From the NCBI GenBank assembly GCA_001586195.1, contig CP014609.1, forward strand, positions 2,392,001-2,456,000: a stretch of DNA of 64,000 nucleotides, read 5' to 3'. Positions within the stretch are counted from its first letter, which is position 1. Each line of letters opens with the position of its first letter. Positions 17,377 to 26,881 of the stretch are shown here, piece after piece. This stretch comes from Solibacillus silvestris (lineage in GTDB: Bacteria; Bacillota; Bacilli; Bacillales_A; Planococcaceae). The notes below the pieces were generated by a model that saw only the letters and a program-made list of their open reading frames with translations, had not been told where the DNA came from and searched no databases. A program made the position numbers and the translations under genes.

Positions 17377-17433
17377 TGACGAAGAATTTTATGAAAAAGG
17401 TAGGATAAATCTTTAGCATAGAATTTTTCGTCA
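17377..17433. terminator. Possible shared terminator between convergent genes
   Basis: A 17-bp imperfect inverted repeat (17377-17393 and 17417-17433, two mismatches) fills the short gap between the convergent DUF5082 and ykvI-like genes. No clear U-run follows, so termination is only likely. Confidence 0.4.
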
Positions 17434-17434
17434 T

Positions 17435-18493
17435 TCAAGTTACCTTCCGACCACTCGATTTGAATATTGCTGAAATCATGATAAAAAGAATCAGAACTAT
17501 TCCTAAATACCCCATGATGACATACAATTTACTGATCAAAGTTGTAAAACCGACTAAGCTAATCGCAAAGCCAACAATACAAAGTAGATTGATAACGACC
17601 TTAAATGCAAAACGGTCCTGTTTTACTATTCGGACAGCCAGTATATAAAGAGTTCCTACAGCGGTACTGTAAATCATGGCTAACAGCACAAAGGACATGA
17701 TGATACCAACTGTAGGATGAATTTGTTTTGCAAGTTCCAGTGTCGGCATTTCGACTCCGGCCACAATATCCATTTTGGCAAATAAAGCTACATTAATTAG
17801 TAAAATGAGTAACCCTAGTATGATGCCTCCTAACGCGCCGCCTCTTCTAGCAACCTTTCTATTCGTTGCCGTTCCCCCCATTACAATAAGCATTGCCGCA
17901 CCTGCCGCAATATTATAAGAAACATATATAACGGCGCTGGAAAACCAATGTGGTGATGCAGAAGGCTGGCTTTTCGCGATTACATTCAGCTCGCTCACTG
18001 AATATTCCATCGTAAACAATGAATAAATTAATAGAATAAATATGATTCCGAGTAAATATGGCATAAGAGCCGCCAGCATTTTAATGATACTTTCCGCATT
18101 AAGCATCAGTGTAATTACAACAAGTATTGCCATAAACAAGCTTCCTATCGAAGCATCCACACTGTACATCTGATTAAAAGTAGAGCCTGCCCCAGCCAGC
18201 ATAACCACCGCAATGCCGAACAGCACAAAGGAAATCAGCTGGTCGAGTACCGGACCAAAAAAACGTCCGCCGATAAATTGAATTCCTTCCTTATGGGAAG
18301 TCGTCTGTAAATCGGAACCAATCTGAGCAAGCGTCATCCCCAACATCGTAAAAATAATCGTCGCTGCAATACATCCAAACACACTCATTAATCCAAAGCT
18401 TGTAAAGTACTGCATAATCTCCTGTCCTGAAGCAAAGCCTGCACCGACAACTAAACTGACAAACGCCCCTGCAATTTGAATACTCTTTTTCAA
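17435..18493 (-). CDS. ykvI: YkvI-family membrane transporter-like protein
   Basis: This 352-residue polytopic protein has about ten hydrophobic segments and opens MKKSIQIAGAFVSLVVGAGFASGQEIMQYF. The unwound GAGFASGQE near the first helix is the hallmark of the YkvI family, distant relatives of LeuT/APC-fold transporters. The substrate is unknown. It follows no operon: the upstream neighbour is the SIMPL gene, which has its own terminator, and it converges on the DUF5082 gene. Nothing links it to the type VII locus except position. Confidence 0.75.
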   Translation of the reverse strand: MKKSIQIAGAFVSLVVGAGFASGQEIMQYFTSFGLMSVFGCIAATIIFTMLGMTLAQIGSDLQTTSHKEGIQFIGGRFFGPVLDQLISFVLFGIAVVMLAGAGSTFNQMYSVDASIGSLFMAILVVITLMLNAESIIKMLAALMPYLLGIIFILLIYSLFTMEYSVSELNVIAKSQPSASPHWFSSAVIYVSYNIAAGAAMLIVMGGTATNRKVARRGGALGGIILGLLILLINVALFAKMDIVAGVEMPTLELAKQIHPTVGIIMSFVLLAMIYSTAVGTLYILAVRIVKQDRFAFKVVINLLCIVGFAISLVGFTTLISKLYVIMGYLGIVLILFIMISAIFKSSGRKVT

Positions 18494-18610
18494 TTCGCAC
18501 CTTCTTTATATTTCTATTTATCATAGATACTTTATGTACAGGCAGGTAGAAAACATGCTTGAATATAAAAAGAAGAGAATTTAGGATGAAAATCACCGTA
18601 ATAAAAAATA

Positions 18611-18641
18611 CTTTAACCGCTATTTTTCTGGACGGTTAAAG
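18611..18641 (-). terminator. Terminator after the SIMPL gene
   Basis: CTTTAACCG and CGGTTAAAG form a perfect 9-bp stem followed on the minus strand by TATTTTTTAT. Confidence 0.8.
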
Positions 18642-18666
18642 TATTATAGAATGAAATATAATTTTT

Positions 18667-19317
18667 CTAATAACTAAACTTTACACGAACTGATGCGCTT
18701 ACTGTCATTGTTCCAGGTTCTATCGGTGTCACTACCTGTCGGCTGCTTAACTGCATCGCTTTGTACGGAATCGGAGTGATCGTTTGCTCTTCTATTATTT
18801 CCACCGGCACCGTGTGTAATGTGACGCGCATCGTTTTAGCCATAGCTGTTGCTTTTCCCACGGCATCGATCAGAGCAAACTGAAGTGCCTGACGATAGTA
18901 AACATCTGTATCCATTATTTTAAACTCGATAGCGGATACATGGTTTGCTCCATTTCGAATTGCCGTATCAATTACCGTACCTACTTGACCAATATCCGCT
19001 ATTTTTACTGTTATGGCGTTTTGAACCTCGTAGCCCCTTAGCACCTGTCTTCCATCTATGAAATCATACGTTGGAAAGATATTGTAAGCAGTCGTCTGAA
19101 TGGATTCTTGGGGAATATTTAAAGCCCTTAGTGAATCAATCACACGAGTCATAATAACCGCATTTTCCCGCTGAATCGTGCTGACATTTTCGCCTTGCGT
19201 TCGAACTTCGATTTGCACTTGCGCATAATCAGGCTGAGCAATAATTTCACCATTCCCAGTAACAGTCAATTCCCGTATACTGGCGACTGGTTGAAACATC
19301 ATTTGTGGGTGATACAA
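18667..19317 (-). CDS. SIMPL (DUF541) domain protein
   Basis: This 216-residue protein is almost entirely a SIMPL/DUF541 fold: LTVTGNGEIIAQPDYAQVQIEV opens the domain, and a second half ends TMTVSASVRVKFSY. Family members include periplasmic BP26/OMP28-type proteins and mouse SIMPL; a precise function is not known in Firmicutes. There is no clear signal peptide, so it is probably cytoplasmic or loosely associated. It is monocistronic, with a terminator downstream and a 245-bp gap upstream that also holds the terminator of the GGDEF gene. Confidence 0.75.
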   Translation of the reverse strand: MYHPQMMFQPVASIRELTVTGNGEIIAQPDYAQVQIEVRTQGENVSTIQRENAVIMTRVIDSLRALNIPQESIQTTAYNIFPTYDFIDGRQVLRGYEVQNAITVKIADIGQVGTVIDTAIRNGANHVSAIEFKIMDTDVYYRQALQFALIDAVGKATAMAKTMRVTLHTVPVEIIEEQTITPIPYKAMQLSSRQVVTPIEPGTMTVSASVRVKFSY

Positions 19318-19519
19318 GAGCTTCCACCTTTCTTATAGCCGGTTTCTGTTATACTATGCACTTCATTCCTTGGAGTTGTGTAAAGATGTGTGTGAGTTGC
19401 AACAACCAAACAGTCCCTCAACCTACATCAACATTTTATTATTCAATAGAAAAGTTCAAAGCATAAAGCTCGATTAACTGATAGCTTTTCCTCTGCACTG
19501 AATTTAGTCATAAAAAATA

Positions 19520-19554
19520 CACCTCCAATTGAGATGTTTCTGACAATTGAGGTG
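19520..19554 (-). terminator. Terminator after the GAF-GGDEF gene
   Basis: The minus strand reads CACCTCAATTG, an 11-nt loop, then CAATTGGAGGTG (one bulged base), and a TATTTTTTATG tail. Confidence 0.75.
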
Positions 19555-19561
19555 CAGTTCA

Positions 19562-20509
19562 TTAAGCTTCAAAAAATTTATAAGTGTTCTTACCCGCCAA
19601 TTTTGCTTGATATAGAGCTTTGTCCGCATGTTTTAGGATTGTTTCCAGGGCAGACGTATCTTCTGCCGTATAATGGACTATGCCAAGACTTGCGGAAAGT
19701 TGATATTCGTTATCCCATGTATTGAGATACTCAAGAAGTATTTCAGCCTGTTTGGCAGTTTCTTCTTTAGAAGAAATATGAGGTAAATTTATAATAAATT
19801 CATCTCCTCCCAACCTCACTGCAAATACATTTACGTGATGTTTTATAAATTTTTTTATTTTAGAAGATACACTTTTTAAAATTTGATCCCCTGCATCATG
19901 GCCATACAGATCATTTATTTTTTTAAACCCATCCAAATCAAGAAAGAATAAAGTCCCTCCTAATTCTGAATATTCCTTGAAAAACGCGAAAAGAAACTCT
20001 CTATTGTAAAGTCCTGTCAAAGAATCTTTATAGGCCAGTTTTTCCAACATTAAATAATATGAAAAAATCTTCGCTATCTTTTGAAGCAAACTGATGCTTT
20101 TTGTATCAAAATGAGCAGCATCATGATGTACCACACATAATGTGCCAAACTTTTCCCCATTTGTAAGGGAAATTGGGATACCCAAATAGGAATTAATATT
20201 AATTTTTCCGCTTATTTTTTTCAGCTCTTCAAAATCCGTTTCTTTACTGATATCTTCATATATTAACGGCTGATTATTTTCAAAATCAATTTGATTACAA
20301 GCCGTTTGATTAAGCTTTACTGCCATTCCTTCAGACAATAAAATATGTGAATCTGCATTTGAAAGCCGAAGAATAACTTGCTCATTCTCGGTGAATGAAC
20401 TTAAATAAATCAGTTTGTCAGGCATAATTTCCTTAGCTAGTTCTAATACATCACTGGCGAGTTCATTAAAATTTTGATACATCTGTAATTCCTGCATTGG
20501 TATCACCAT
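19562..20509 (-). CDS. GAF-GGDEF protein, probable diguanylate cyclase
   Basis: This is a 315-residue soluble protein. An N-terminal GAF-like sensor (~15-150, with NSYLGIPISLTNGEKFGTLCVV typical of the domain) is followed by a GGDEF domain (~155-315). The active-site loop is intact (RLGGDEFII, preceded by LDLDGFKKINDLYGHDAGDQ), so synthesis of cyclic di-GMP is expected. No RxxD inhibitory site is seen at the usual place before GGDEF. The start at 20509 has GGAGGTAATTC upstream. It is monocistronic. It could supply the second messenger that the HD-GYP protein at 33822-35018 would degrade, though nothing physically links them. Confidence 0.85.
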   Translation of the reverse strand: MVIPMQELQMYQNFNELASDVLELAKEIMPDKLIYLSSFTENEQVILRLSNADSHILLSEGMAVKLNQTACNQIDFENNQPLIYEDISKETDFEELKKISGKININSYLGIPISLTNGEKFGTLCVVHHDAAHFDTKSISLLQKIAKIFSYYLMLEKLAYKDSLTGLYNREFLFAFFKEYSELGGTLFFLDLDGFKKINDLYGHDAGDQILKSVSSKIKKFIKHHVNVFAVRLGGDEFIINLPHISSKEETAKQAEILLEYLNTWDNEYQLSASLGIVHYTAEDTSALETILKHADKALYQAKLAGKNTYKFFEA

Positions 20510-20682
20510 GAATTACCTCCATTCCAGAATATCCGTTTGAAGTTATAGTTTATGGAAACATTCAAAGTTTTATAGTAAAGATTTATTATCTTCCATTAAT
20601 ATTAACATAAATAAATATGTCTTTATCTATAATTGAATTTCTACTGCTTTACCCAGTCTTTGCTATAAATACAGAAATAAAA

Positions 20683-20708
20683 AAGAAGCAGTCAATTGTA
20701 ACTGCTCC
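20683..20708 (-). terminator. Terminator of the sulfite reductase/siroheme operon
   Basis: AGCAGT (20687-20692) and ACTGCT (20701-20706) pair around a short loop, followed on the minus strand by TCTTTTTTATTT, just beyond the sirC stop. Confidence 0.7.
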
Positions 20709-20713
20709 CTAAT

Positions 20714-21346
20714 TTATCTTTTATTTTTTTGGGGGTGATAGTATAAATCAAGAATCTTATCCATAAAAATTGACCGTTGTATAGAATTGGAGTGATACCA
20801 TTCTTCCAAGCATTCCTTTAACAGAATACGCTTCTGTTCTTTAGTAAACTGCCCCTCTTTCACCAGATGCCGGACTTCTTTTAAAAACAATAAATATTCC
20901 GGATCCATCCCATCAACAATCGCTGCGAATTCGTCACGGAGATTTTTGGCAAGCATCGGGCTAATACCGCTCGTCGTCACCGCAATCGTAATTTCATTTT
21001 TCTCATACATTGCCGGAAAATGAAACGAGCTATTGGCCGGATCATCGACAATATTGATCAGCTGATTGGTCTGACAGCTTTCCTTAACCCGTTGATTTAC
21101 CGCTGTATCATCTGTAGCCGCAATGACGAGAAACGTCCCTTTCACATCACTTTTATGAAAGGATCTTGCAATATGCTCGATTACATCACTTTTCACAAGG
21201 TCATGTAAACGTTCCTCAAGTACCGGACTTACGACTGTAATATTCGGTTGAAAGCGTAATAACGACTCGATTCTCTTAGCCGCTATTTTTCCGCCTCCTA
21301 TTACAATTACTTTTTTATTTCGTATATTGACCATCATCGGTAACAT
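20714..21346 (-). CDS. sirC: Precorrin-2 dehydrogenase (siroheme synthase N-terminal type)
   Basis: This is a 210-residue protein. The N-terminal Rossmann fold has VIVIGGGKIAAKRIESLL (NAD binding), followed by ITVVSP, VIAATDD and NIVDDP motifs of the CysG N-terminal/SirC/YlnF family. It oxidises precorrin-2 to sirohydrochlorin with NAD. It lacks the methyltransferase half found in CysG; that step is encoded separately by sumT four genes upstream, and ferrochelation by sirB. It starts 3 nt after the cysI stop and is the last gene of the operon, supplying siroheme for CysI. Confidence 0.88.
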   Translation of the reverse strand: MLPMMVNIRNKKVIVIGGGKIAAKRIESLLRFQPNITVVSPVLEERLHDLVKSDVIEHIARSFHKSDVKGTFLVIAATDDTAVNQRVKESCQTNQLINIVDDPANSSFHFPAMYEKNEITIAVTTSGISPMLAKNLRDEFAAIVDGMDPEYLLFLKEVRHLVKEGQFTKEQKRILLKECLEEWYHSNSIQRSIFMDKILDLYYHPQKNKR

Positions 21347-21348
21347 TG

Positions 21349-23088
21349 TCAGCTTCGCACTTCGCTCAGTCCATGAAATTGTCGGCCATCCGTTACTGCT
21401 TCTACATAACCTTTACGAATTGTAAAGTCACCGAAATGTTCACCTTCGATTCGCTCTTTTGCATATTCAGAAAAAATTGGCGAAAGAGTATTTAAGATTT
21501 CTTCTTCACCGATATTTTCTTTGTAGATTTTGTTTAAGCGCTGTCCTTTAAAATCACCGCCCAAGTATAGATTGTACTTGCCGGGTCCTTTTCCGATAAA
21601 GCCGATCTCGCCCATTGCTGCGCGTGAACAGCCGTTCGGACATCCTGACATACGAATACCGATCTCGGTATCACGCAGCCCGTTATCTGCCAGTACTTCA
21701 TCAATTTTCGTAATTAATGAAGGCAAATAACGTTCTGCTTCTGCCATTGCCAGGCCGCACGTCGGCAATGAGACACAGGCAATCGAATTGCGTCGCAGTG
21801 CAGAATAATGCGCACCATCAGTTATGTTGTAAGCCGTCAACAGTCTATCAATGACCGTTTTTTTCTGTGGCGTTACATCTGCAATCAGAAGGTTCTGGTT
21901 TGGAGTTAAACGAAACACCCCTGTATGCACTTTGGCAATTTCACGCAAGCCCGATTTTAACTGATAATCTTCAAAATCTTTAATTCGTCCATTTTGGATA
22001 AATAACGTAAAGTGCCATTTTCCATTTTCTCCTTTTATCCATCCGTACTCATCTCCTGTACGACTGAATGTGTACGGTCTTACTTGTTCAAGCTCCCACC
22101 CTAAACGATGATTCAGCTCTTGTTTAATAAAATCCAAACCTTTTGCATCTACCGTATATTTAAAGCGGGCCTTTTTACGTTCTGCCCGATTCCCGTAATC
22201 ACGTTGGATTGTTAAGATTTTCTCCGCAGTTTCTAGCAGACGGTCCTTTGGAATATAACCAATTAAACGGCCTAATTGCGGGTATGTTTCCTTATCGCCA
22301 TGCGTCATACCCATCCCGCCGCCGACCGCGACATTAAAGCCCAGTAGCTCGCCATTCTCGACAATGGCAATAAAACCAATATCCTGTGAAAATACATCAA
22401 TATCATTGCTCGGTGGAACGGCAATACCGATTTTAAATTTACGTGGCAAATACAGTGCGCCGTAAACCGGTTCAACTTCTGTATCCTGTATACCATCATA
22501 AACTTTTTCTCCGTCCAGCCATAATTCATGGTATGCACGAGTACGAGGCAATAAATGTTCACTTAACTTCGCGGACCAATTATACACTTCTTCATGAAAT
22601 GCCGATTGATTCGGATTTACATTACACATTACATTACGGTTTACATCACCGCATGCCGCGATACAATCAAGCAGCACTTCGTGAATTTCCTGCATATACT
22701 TTTTGACATTCCATTTCAGAATGCCATGTACCTGGAATGCCTGACGAGTCGTTAGCTTTAGTGACCCATTCCCGTACTTTTCCGCCATCTCATCCATTAC
22801 AAGCCATTGTTCCGATGTTGCGGCACCACCCGGAGTTCGGACACGGGCCATAAATTGGTAAGCTGGCTCCAGCTTTTGTCTTTCTCGTTCTGTACGTAAA
22901 TCCCGGTCATCCTGCAAATAGCTTCCATGGAATTTCATGAGACGGTTATCATCATCCGGAATTCCTGAACTAATTGGATACTGCATTGTTTTTTCTAAAG
23001 TTCCCCGCAAATAATTACTTTCGTCTTTAATACGTTCAACATCATTCGGTTTACCCGGCTGTGGAGGAAGTACGATTTTCTGACTCAT
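21349..23088 (-). CDS. cysI: Assimilatory sulfite reductase (NADPH) hemoprotein subunit
   Basis: This 579-residue cytoplasmic enzyme reduces sulfite to sulfide with six electrons from CysJ. Two ferredoxin-like/NIR-SIR repeats are visible, and the metal ligands are intact: CVSLPTC (C-x5-C) and GCPNGC (C-x3-C) bind the coupled 4Fe-4S cluster and siroheme. [12 protein letters not shown] and [12 protein letters not shown] are typical substrate-pocket segments. The start has AGGAGATAGG upstream. The length agrees with Bacillus CysI (~570). It lies between cysJ (51 nt upstream) and sirC (3 nt downstream), so the enzyme and its prosthetic-group pathway share one transcript. Confidence 0.95.
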   Translation of the reverse strand: MSQKIVLPPQPGKPNDVERIKDESNYLRGTLEKTMQYPISSGIPDDDNRLMKFHGSYLQDDRDLRTERERQKLEPAYQFMARVRTPGGAATSEQWLVMDEMAEKYGNGSLKLTTRQAFQVHGILKWNVKKYMQEIHEVLLDCIAACGDVNRNVMCNVNPNQSAFHEEVYNWSAKLSEHLLPRTRAYHELWLDGEKVYDGIQDTEVEPVYGALYLPRKFKIGIAVPPSNDIDVFSQDIGFIAIVENGELLGFNVAVGGGMGMTHGDKETYPQLGRLIGYIPKDRLLETAEKILTIQRDYGNRAERKKARFKYTVDAKGLDFIKQELNHRLGWELEQVRPYTFSRTGDEYGWIKGENGKWHFTLFIQNGRIKDFEDYQLKSGLREIAKVHTGVFRLTPNQNLLIADVTPQKKTVIDRLLTAYNITDGAHYSALRRNSIACVSLPTCGLAMAEAERYLPSLITKIDEVLADNGLRDTEIGIRMSGCPNGCSRAAMGEIGFIGKGPGKYNLYLGGDFKGQRLNKIYKENIGEEEILNTLSPIFSEYAKERIEGEHFGDFTIRKGYVEAVTDGRQFHGLSEVRS

Positions 23089-23139
23089 ATGCCTATCTCC
23101 TATCTCTATTAAAATTTACGGTCCATAACAAAAAATGGG

Positions 23140-24963
23140 TTAATATACGTCTCGCTGATAACGTTTTTGACTTTTTAGCTCATTAAAAAATAATGTAACT
23201 TCTTCTTCCGTTTTGCCGCCCTGTTCCGCAACAATTTTGCGCAATGTTTGATCCACATCATGCGCCATATATTTCTCGTCACCACATACGTAGATGACCG
23301 CACCTTCATTTAACCATCGATATACTTCTTCAGCATCTTCAAGCAGACGATGCTGTACATAGACTTTCTGTTCTGTATCACGTGAAAAGGCTACAGATAA
23401 TTTCGTCAATGTACCATCTTTCAGCCAGCGCTGCAGCTCAGTCTGATACAAGAAATCCGTAACAAAATGCTGATCTCCGAAGAACAGCCATGCATTGCTT
23501 TCGATGCCTGCTTCAGCACGTTCCTCCAAAAATGAACGGTAAGGAGCAATCCCAGTACCCGCACCAATCATAATAATTGGTGTTTGCGCATTTTCCGGTA
23601 GACGGAAATTCGGATTTTTATGAATATAAACCGGAATCTTATCTCCAATTCTAATTCGCTCTGCCACTTGCCCAGACACAACGCCTAAACGTTCACGTTC
23701 ATCTACTTCATAGAAAACTTTACCGATTGTTAAATGAACTTCTTCTTCATTTGCCTTTTGACTGCTTGCAATGGAATACAGGCGTACCGGATTTTTACGG
23801 AGCTGATCAACAAACTGTTGGGCATTCCAGTTAAAAGGCCCAAAAGTTTGCACAACATCCAGCAAGTCTCGTCCATAAACATATTCCTTTAGCTTCGAAT
23901 CATCCTCCAGCAATGCCTCAAGCTTATCGTTTTCTGAAAAGACAGCCAGCTTTTGCAGTAATGGCTTTGTCAGTACAGTAATTTCAAAATGTAAAGTGAG
24001 TGCTTCATTCAATGATTTAGAATGATTTTTTACCGTCACTACTTCCGAGCCTTCAAAGCCAAGCGATAATTGTAATGCAGTTACCAAATTTGCATCATTT
24101 TCAGGAAGAATTCCGACGCTATCGCCCGGTTCATATGTCAAACCGGATCCTTCCAATGAAAGCTCCAAATGCTGAGTCTTCTTATTCGACCCGCGACCAT
24201 TTAAATTGATGCTTTCCAGTACTTCCGCATAAAAAGGATTATTTTTGTCATAGGCTGATTTTTCACTAGCAGCTACCGCAACCGGTATATTTTGATATTC
24301 CAGTTGTTTGCTCGGCGTATTTTGCGCCATTGCTTCCACGACCTGCCCAATCCACTGTGAAACTTGGTCATCATAATCCAAGTCACAATCGACACGCGGA
24401 ACAATCCGTTTACCACCTAATTTTTCTAGTTGTTCATCAAAATCAAGTCCCGTTTTGCAGAAAAATTCATATGAGCTATCGCCTAACGAGAGAACGGAAA
24501 AAGATACATCCTCCAGTTTCGGTGCTCGCTTTCCATATAGGAAGGTATGGAAGGAGATTGCATTATCCGGTGGATCACCTTCGCCATGTGTACTTGTTAT
24601 GATGAAAATATTTTTCTGTTTTTTCAGATTATTCGTTTTAAAATCAGACATTGCAGACAGAACGACCTCGACCCCCTGTGACTCTAAAGCCGTTTTCAAT
24701 TTACCTGCAACTTGTTGTGCATTGCCGGTTTGCGAACCGTATAAAATGGTTGCCTCCTGTTTGACTGCCTCCAGCAATGAAACGGTTTGCCCTTGTTCTG
24801 TAACCGTTACTTCAAGCGGCTGATTGGAATCTTCTATTGTTTGTATTGCACTTAAATAACCATTTAACCAAACTTTTTGATAGTCCGTTAACGTTGGATA
24901 AAGCTCATTGATTAATTTTGTCTGTGCCTCGGAAAATGGGCTATTATGCAGATTTAACGTCAA
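23140..24963 (-). CDS. cysJ: Assimilatory sulfite reductase (NADPH) flavoprotein subunit
   Basis: The preferred start is the TTG at 24963, six bases after GAGGTGG; a GTG nine bases earlier is possible but overlaps that site. The ~607-residue protein has an N-terminal CysJ segment (NSPFSEAQTKLINEL), a flavodoxin-like FMN domain (~75-215, ILYGSQTGNAQQVAGKL), a FAD domain (RLYSIASS), and a NADPH domain with IGAGTGIAPYRSFLEER and a C-terminal aromatic (YQRDVY). It passes electrons from NADPH to CysI. The gene sits between yezD and cysI. Confidence 0.93.
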   Translation of the reverse strand: MTLNLHNSPFSEAQTKLINELYPTLTDYQKVWLNGYLSAIQTIEDSNQPLEVTVTEQGQTVSLLEAVKQEATILYGSQTGNAQQVAGKLKTALESQGVEVVLSAMSDFKTNNLKKQKNIFIITSTHGEGDPPDNAISFHTFLYGKRAPKLEDVSFSVLSLGDSSYEFFCKTGLDFDEQLEKLGGKRIVPRVDCDLDYDDQVSQWIGQVVEAMAQNTPSKQLEYQNIPVAVAASEKSAYDKNNPFYAEVLESINLNGRGSNKKTQHLELSLEGSGLTYEPGDSVGILPENDANLVTALQLSLGFEGSEVVTVKNHSKSLNEALTLHFEITVLTKPLLQKLAVFSENDKLEALLEDDSKLKEYVYGRDLLDVVQTFGPFNWNAQQFVDQLRKNPVRLYSIASSQKANEEEVHLTIGKVFYEVDERERLGVVSGQVAERIRIGDKIPVYIHKNPNFRLPENAQTPIIMIGAGTGIAPYRSFLEERAEAGIESNAWLFFGDQHFVTDFLYQTELQRWLKDGTLTKLSVAFSRDTEQKVYVQHRLLEDAEEVYRWLNEGAVIYVCGDEKYMAHDVDQTLRKIVAEQGGKTEEEVTLFFNELKSQKRYQRDVY

Positions 24964-24987
24964 AACTTCCACCTCGCGAATCGTGAT

Positions 24988-25131
24988 TTATTTCAATCTG
25001 ATTTTTTCGTTTTTTTCAATTTGTACAACATGACCGTCCTGAATAACTAACGTTACTGTTCCATATTTCACTGATGCAACCGTTTCTTTAATCTTCTCAA
25101 TCGTTTCGTTAATATCATTTGATTTCGTCAT
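24988..25131 (-). CDS. yezD: YezD-family (DUF2292) small protein
   Basis: This is a 47-residue protein read from the ATG at 25131, with AGGAGG nine bases upstream; the longer open frame overlaps sirB and is rejected. The pattern I..TI..VKYGTVTLVIQDGHVVQIEKNEKIR is the DUF2292/YezD signature. The family recurs in sulfur-assimilation operons, and its biochemical role is unknown. It lies between sirB and cysJ, spaced 20 and 24 nt, so it is co-transcribed with sulfite reduction genes. It has a likely beta-hairpin C-terminal half and no cysteines. Confidence 0.82.
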   Translation of the reverse strand: MTKSNDINETIEKIKETVASVKYGTVTLVIQDGHVVQIEKNEKIRLK

Positions 25132-25151
25132 GACTAAATGCCTCCTAATTT

Positions 25152-25880
25152 TCAGATGACCTCTTGCACTCTTTCCAGCAAAACATTCCGAACTTTTTCG
25201 TTGTAGCCTAAATGGTTGCATAAAATTACGGAAGATGAAACTAGGTCAAGCGACCGAATTCTTTTTTCGATTCCTACACTTAAAAGTCCTGAAAACAATA
25301 AATAAGGTACAATAAAAACTTGCTTCGTCTGCTTGGATTTCAGTTCAACTAATTTCTGATCAAAAGACGGTCCTGCCCCATATAAAAAGCAAGATTTTAC
25401 TTCTCGGAAACCATAAGTTTCCTTTAGCTGCTCACTGATTCTCGCCATATCCCTTACAACGGCAATACCGCTGCTACCTCTGCCGATTAATAAAACTTCT
25501 GCGTCAGCATTAATCGGCACCTGCTGTTCAACAATTCTTTCATAAACTGTCTCAATTAAAGCTGGATGAATTCCAAATGGGCGCCCGGTTGAAAAGGTTA
25601 CGTGCGGATAACGTTCTTTCGCAATCTTAATTTCAGCTGGTATATCTTCATTGGCATGCTGAGCCGTTAATAATAAAATCGGGACAACCGATATATGTGT
25701 TGCACCTTGATTGACACATTTTGCAACACCTTCCAGAATATTAGGCTCGACTAGTTCCAAAAAGGCGGTTTCCTGAATTTTAGTTTCTACATAAGATTTT
25801 GTTGTTTCCAGAAACTGTATTGCCTCATCTGCGCCTTTTTTCAAGCGTGTACCGTGCCCTACATACAAAATTGCCCTCAT
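25152..25880 (-). CDS. sirB: Sirohydrochlorin ferrochelatase (CbiX/SirB type)
   Basis: The start at the ATG at 25880 follows AGGTGAG; a GTG nine bases earlier is less likely. The ~242-residue protein is of the two-domain CbiX/SirB type. The N-terminal chelatase half has ILYVGHGTR and VPILLLTAQHANEDIP (His ligands), and the second half starts VLLIGRGSSG, where the metal-binding His is replaced, as in other SirB proteins. It inserts Fe2+ into sirohydrochlorin to give siroheme. It is second in the operon, 15 nt after sumT. Confidence 0.88.
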   Translation of the reverse strand: MRAILYVGHGTRLKKGADEAIQFLETTKSYVETKIQETAFLELVEPNILEGVAKCVNQGATHISVVPILLLTAQHANEDIPAEIKIAKERYPHVTFSTGRPFGIHPALIETVYERIVEQQVPINADAEVLLIGRGSSGIAVVRDMARISEQLKETYGFREVKSCFLYGAGPSFDQKLVELKSKQTKQVFIVPYLLFSGLLSVGIEKRIRSLDLVSSSVILCNHLGYNEKVRNVLLERVQEVI

Positions 25881-25894
25881 CGTACTCACCTGCT

Positions 25895-26674
25895 TTACAC
25901 AATTTTTTCCTTTATTCTTTTATCCTGTTGTACTGTTTGCTCATACCATGCTATTTTTTCACGTAATGCCACGACCTGACCCACGATAATCATGCTCGGA
26001 TTTTTTACATCGTTTACTTGAGCAATCTCAACAATCGATCCTAATGTCCCTGTAATCGTCTGCTGTTGTTCATAAGTTCCCATATGTACTAAGGCGACAG
26101 GTGTAGAAGCATCCCGTCCAAATGTTAAAAGTTGCCGGCAAATATATGGTAAATTGCCTATCCCCATGTAGATAGCTAGCGTATCTATACCTTTTGCCAA
26201 ACTCTCCCATTGGATGGAATCATCCTTTCCTTCACGCATATGTCCTGTGACAATCGCAAAACTGGAGCCTAAATCGCGGTGCGTAACCGGTATCCCTGCA
26301 TAGGCTGGTGCAGCAATGCCTGAAGTAATTCCCGGCACGATTTCAAAAGGAATGCCATTTTCCGCTAATACTTCCGCTTCTTCAGCACCACGTCCAAAAA
26401 CGAATGGGTCGCCGCCTTTTAATCGGGTTACCGTTTTACCTTGTAAAGCATGATGAACTAAAGAAAGATTAATATTTTCCTGAATCATCGCATGACGGTT
26501 CGGCAATTTCCCGCAGAATATCAACTGTGCGCCGCGCTTTGCATAAGATAGCAGCTCATTGTTAATTAACCGGTCATATAAAATTACGTCTGCTTCTTGT
26601 ATACAGCGTAAACCTTTTACTGTGATTAAATCGACATCACCAGGCCCTGCCCCAACAATATATACTTTCCCCAT
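25895..26674 (-). CDS. sumT: Uroporphyrinogen-III C-methyltransferase
   Basis: This 259-residue SAM-dependent enzyme converts uroporphyrinogen III to precorrin-2, the first committed step to siroheme. Signature segments are present: KVYIVGAGPGDVDLITVKG at the N-terminus, DVILYDRL, RLKGGDPFVFGRGAEEAEVL, and the PAYAGIPVTHRDLG segment. The single-domain length matches B. subtilis YlnD/SumT. AAAGGAGAG lies upstream. It is first in a six-gene operon with a good promoter at 26728-26756. No S-box or T-box leader is visible, so control is more likely at promoter level (CymR- or CysL-like regulation is possible but not shown). Confidence 0.92.
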   Translation of the reverse strand: MGKVYIVGAGPGDVDLITVKGLRCIQEADVILYDRLINNELLSYAKRGAQLIFCGKLPNRHAMIQENINLSLVHHALQGKTVTRLKGGDPFVFGRGAEEAEVLAENGIPFEIVPGITSGIAAPAYAGIPVTHRDLGSSFAIVTGHMREGKDDSIQWESLAKGIDTLAIYMGIGNLPYICRQLLTFGRDASTPVALVHMGTYEQQQTITGTLGSIVEIAQVNDVKNPSMIIVGQVVALREKIAWYEQTVQQDKRIKEKIV

Positions 26675-26727
26675 TAATTTACTCTCCTTTTTAAAAATAA
26701 AAGTCCAATATTTGTATAATAAACCAT

Positions 26728-26756
26728 ATGATACATGGAAATTTTCTACAAATCAA
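26728..26756 (-). promoter_or_regulatory. Probable sigma-A promoter of the sulfite reduction operon
   Basis: On the minus strand, TTGATT (26751-26756) and TATCAT (26728-26733) are separated by exactly 17 bases, ~55 nt before the sumT start. Upstream sequence is AT-rich, with no riboswitch-like conserved boxes. Confidence 0.55.
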
Positions 26757-26845
26757 TAAAACCAAGTAAAAAAATATGAATAATTAGTTTAATAGTGCAA
26801 ATTGATTATTATTTCATTACGTTAAACAGAAATAGCCTTTCATAA

Positions 26846-26880
26846 AAATAAGCTAAACTTATTTGTTTAGCTTATTTTTT
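26846..26880 (-). terminator. Terminator of the ssu-type ABC operon
   Basis: AAATAAGCTAAAC and GTTTAGCTTATTT form a 13-bp stem with a 6-nt loop, right after the permease stop. A/T runs on both sides make it usable in either direction. Confidence 0.85.
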
Positions 26881-26881
26881 G

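Noticed and set aside
26675-26845. S-box (SAM-I) riboswitch before sumT
   Set aside because: The conserved S-box blocks were looked for on the minus strand and not found; the gap is AT-rich with a plain promoter.
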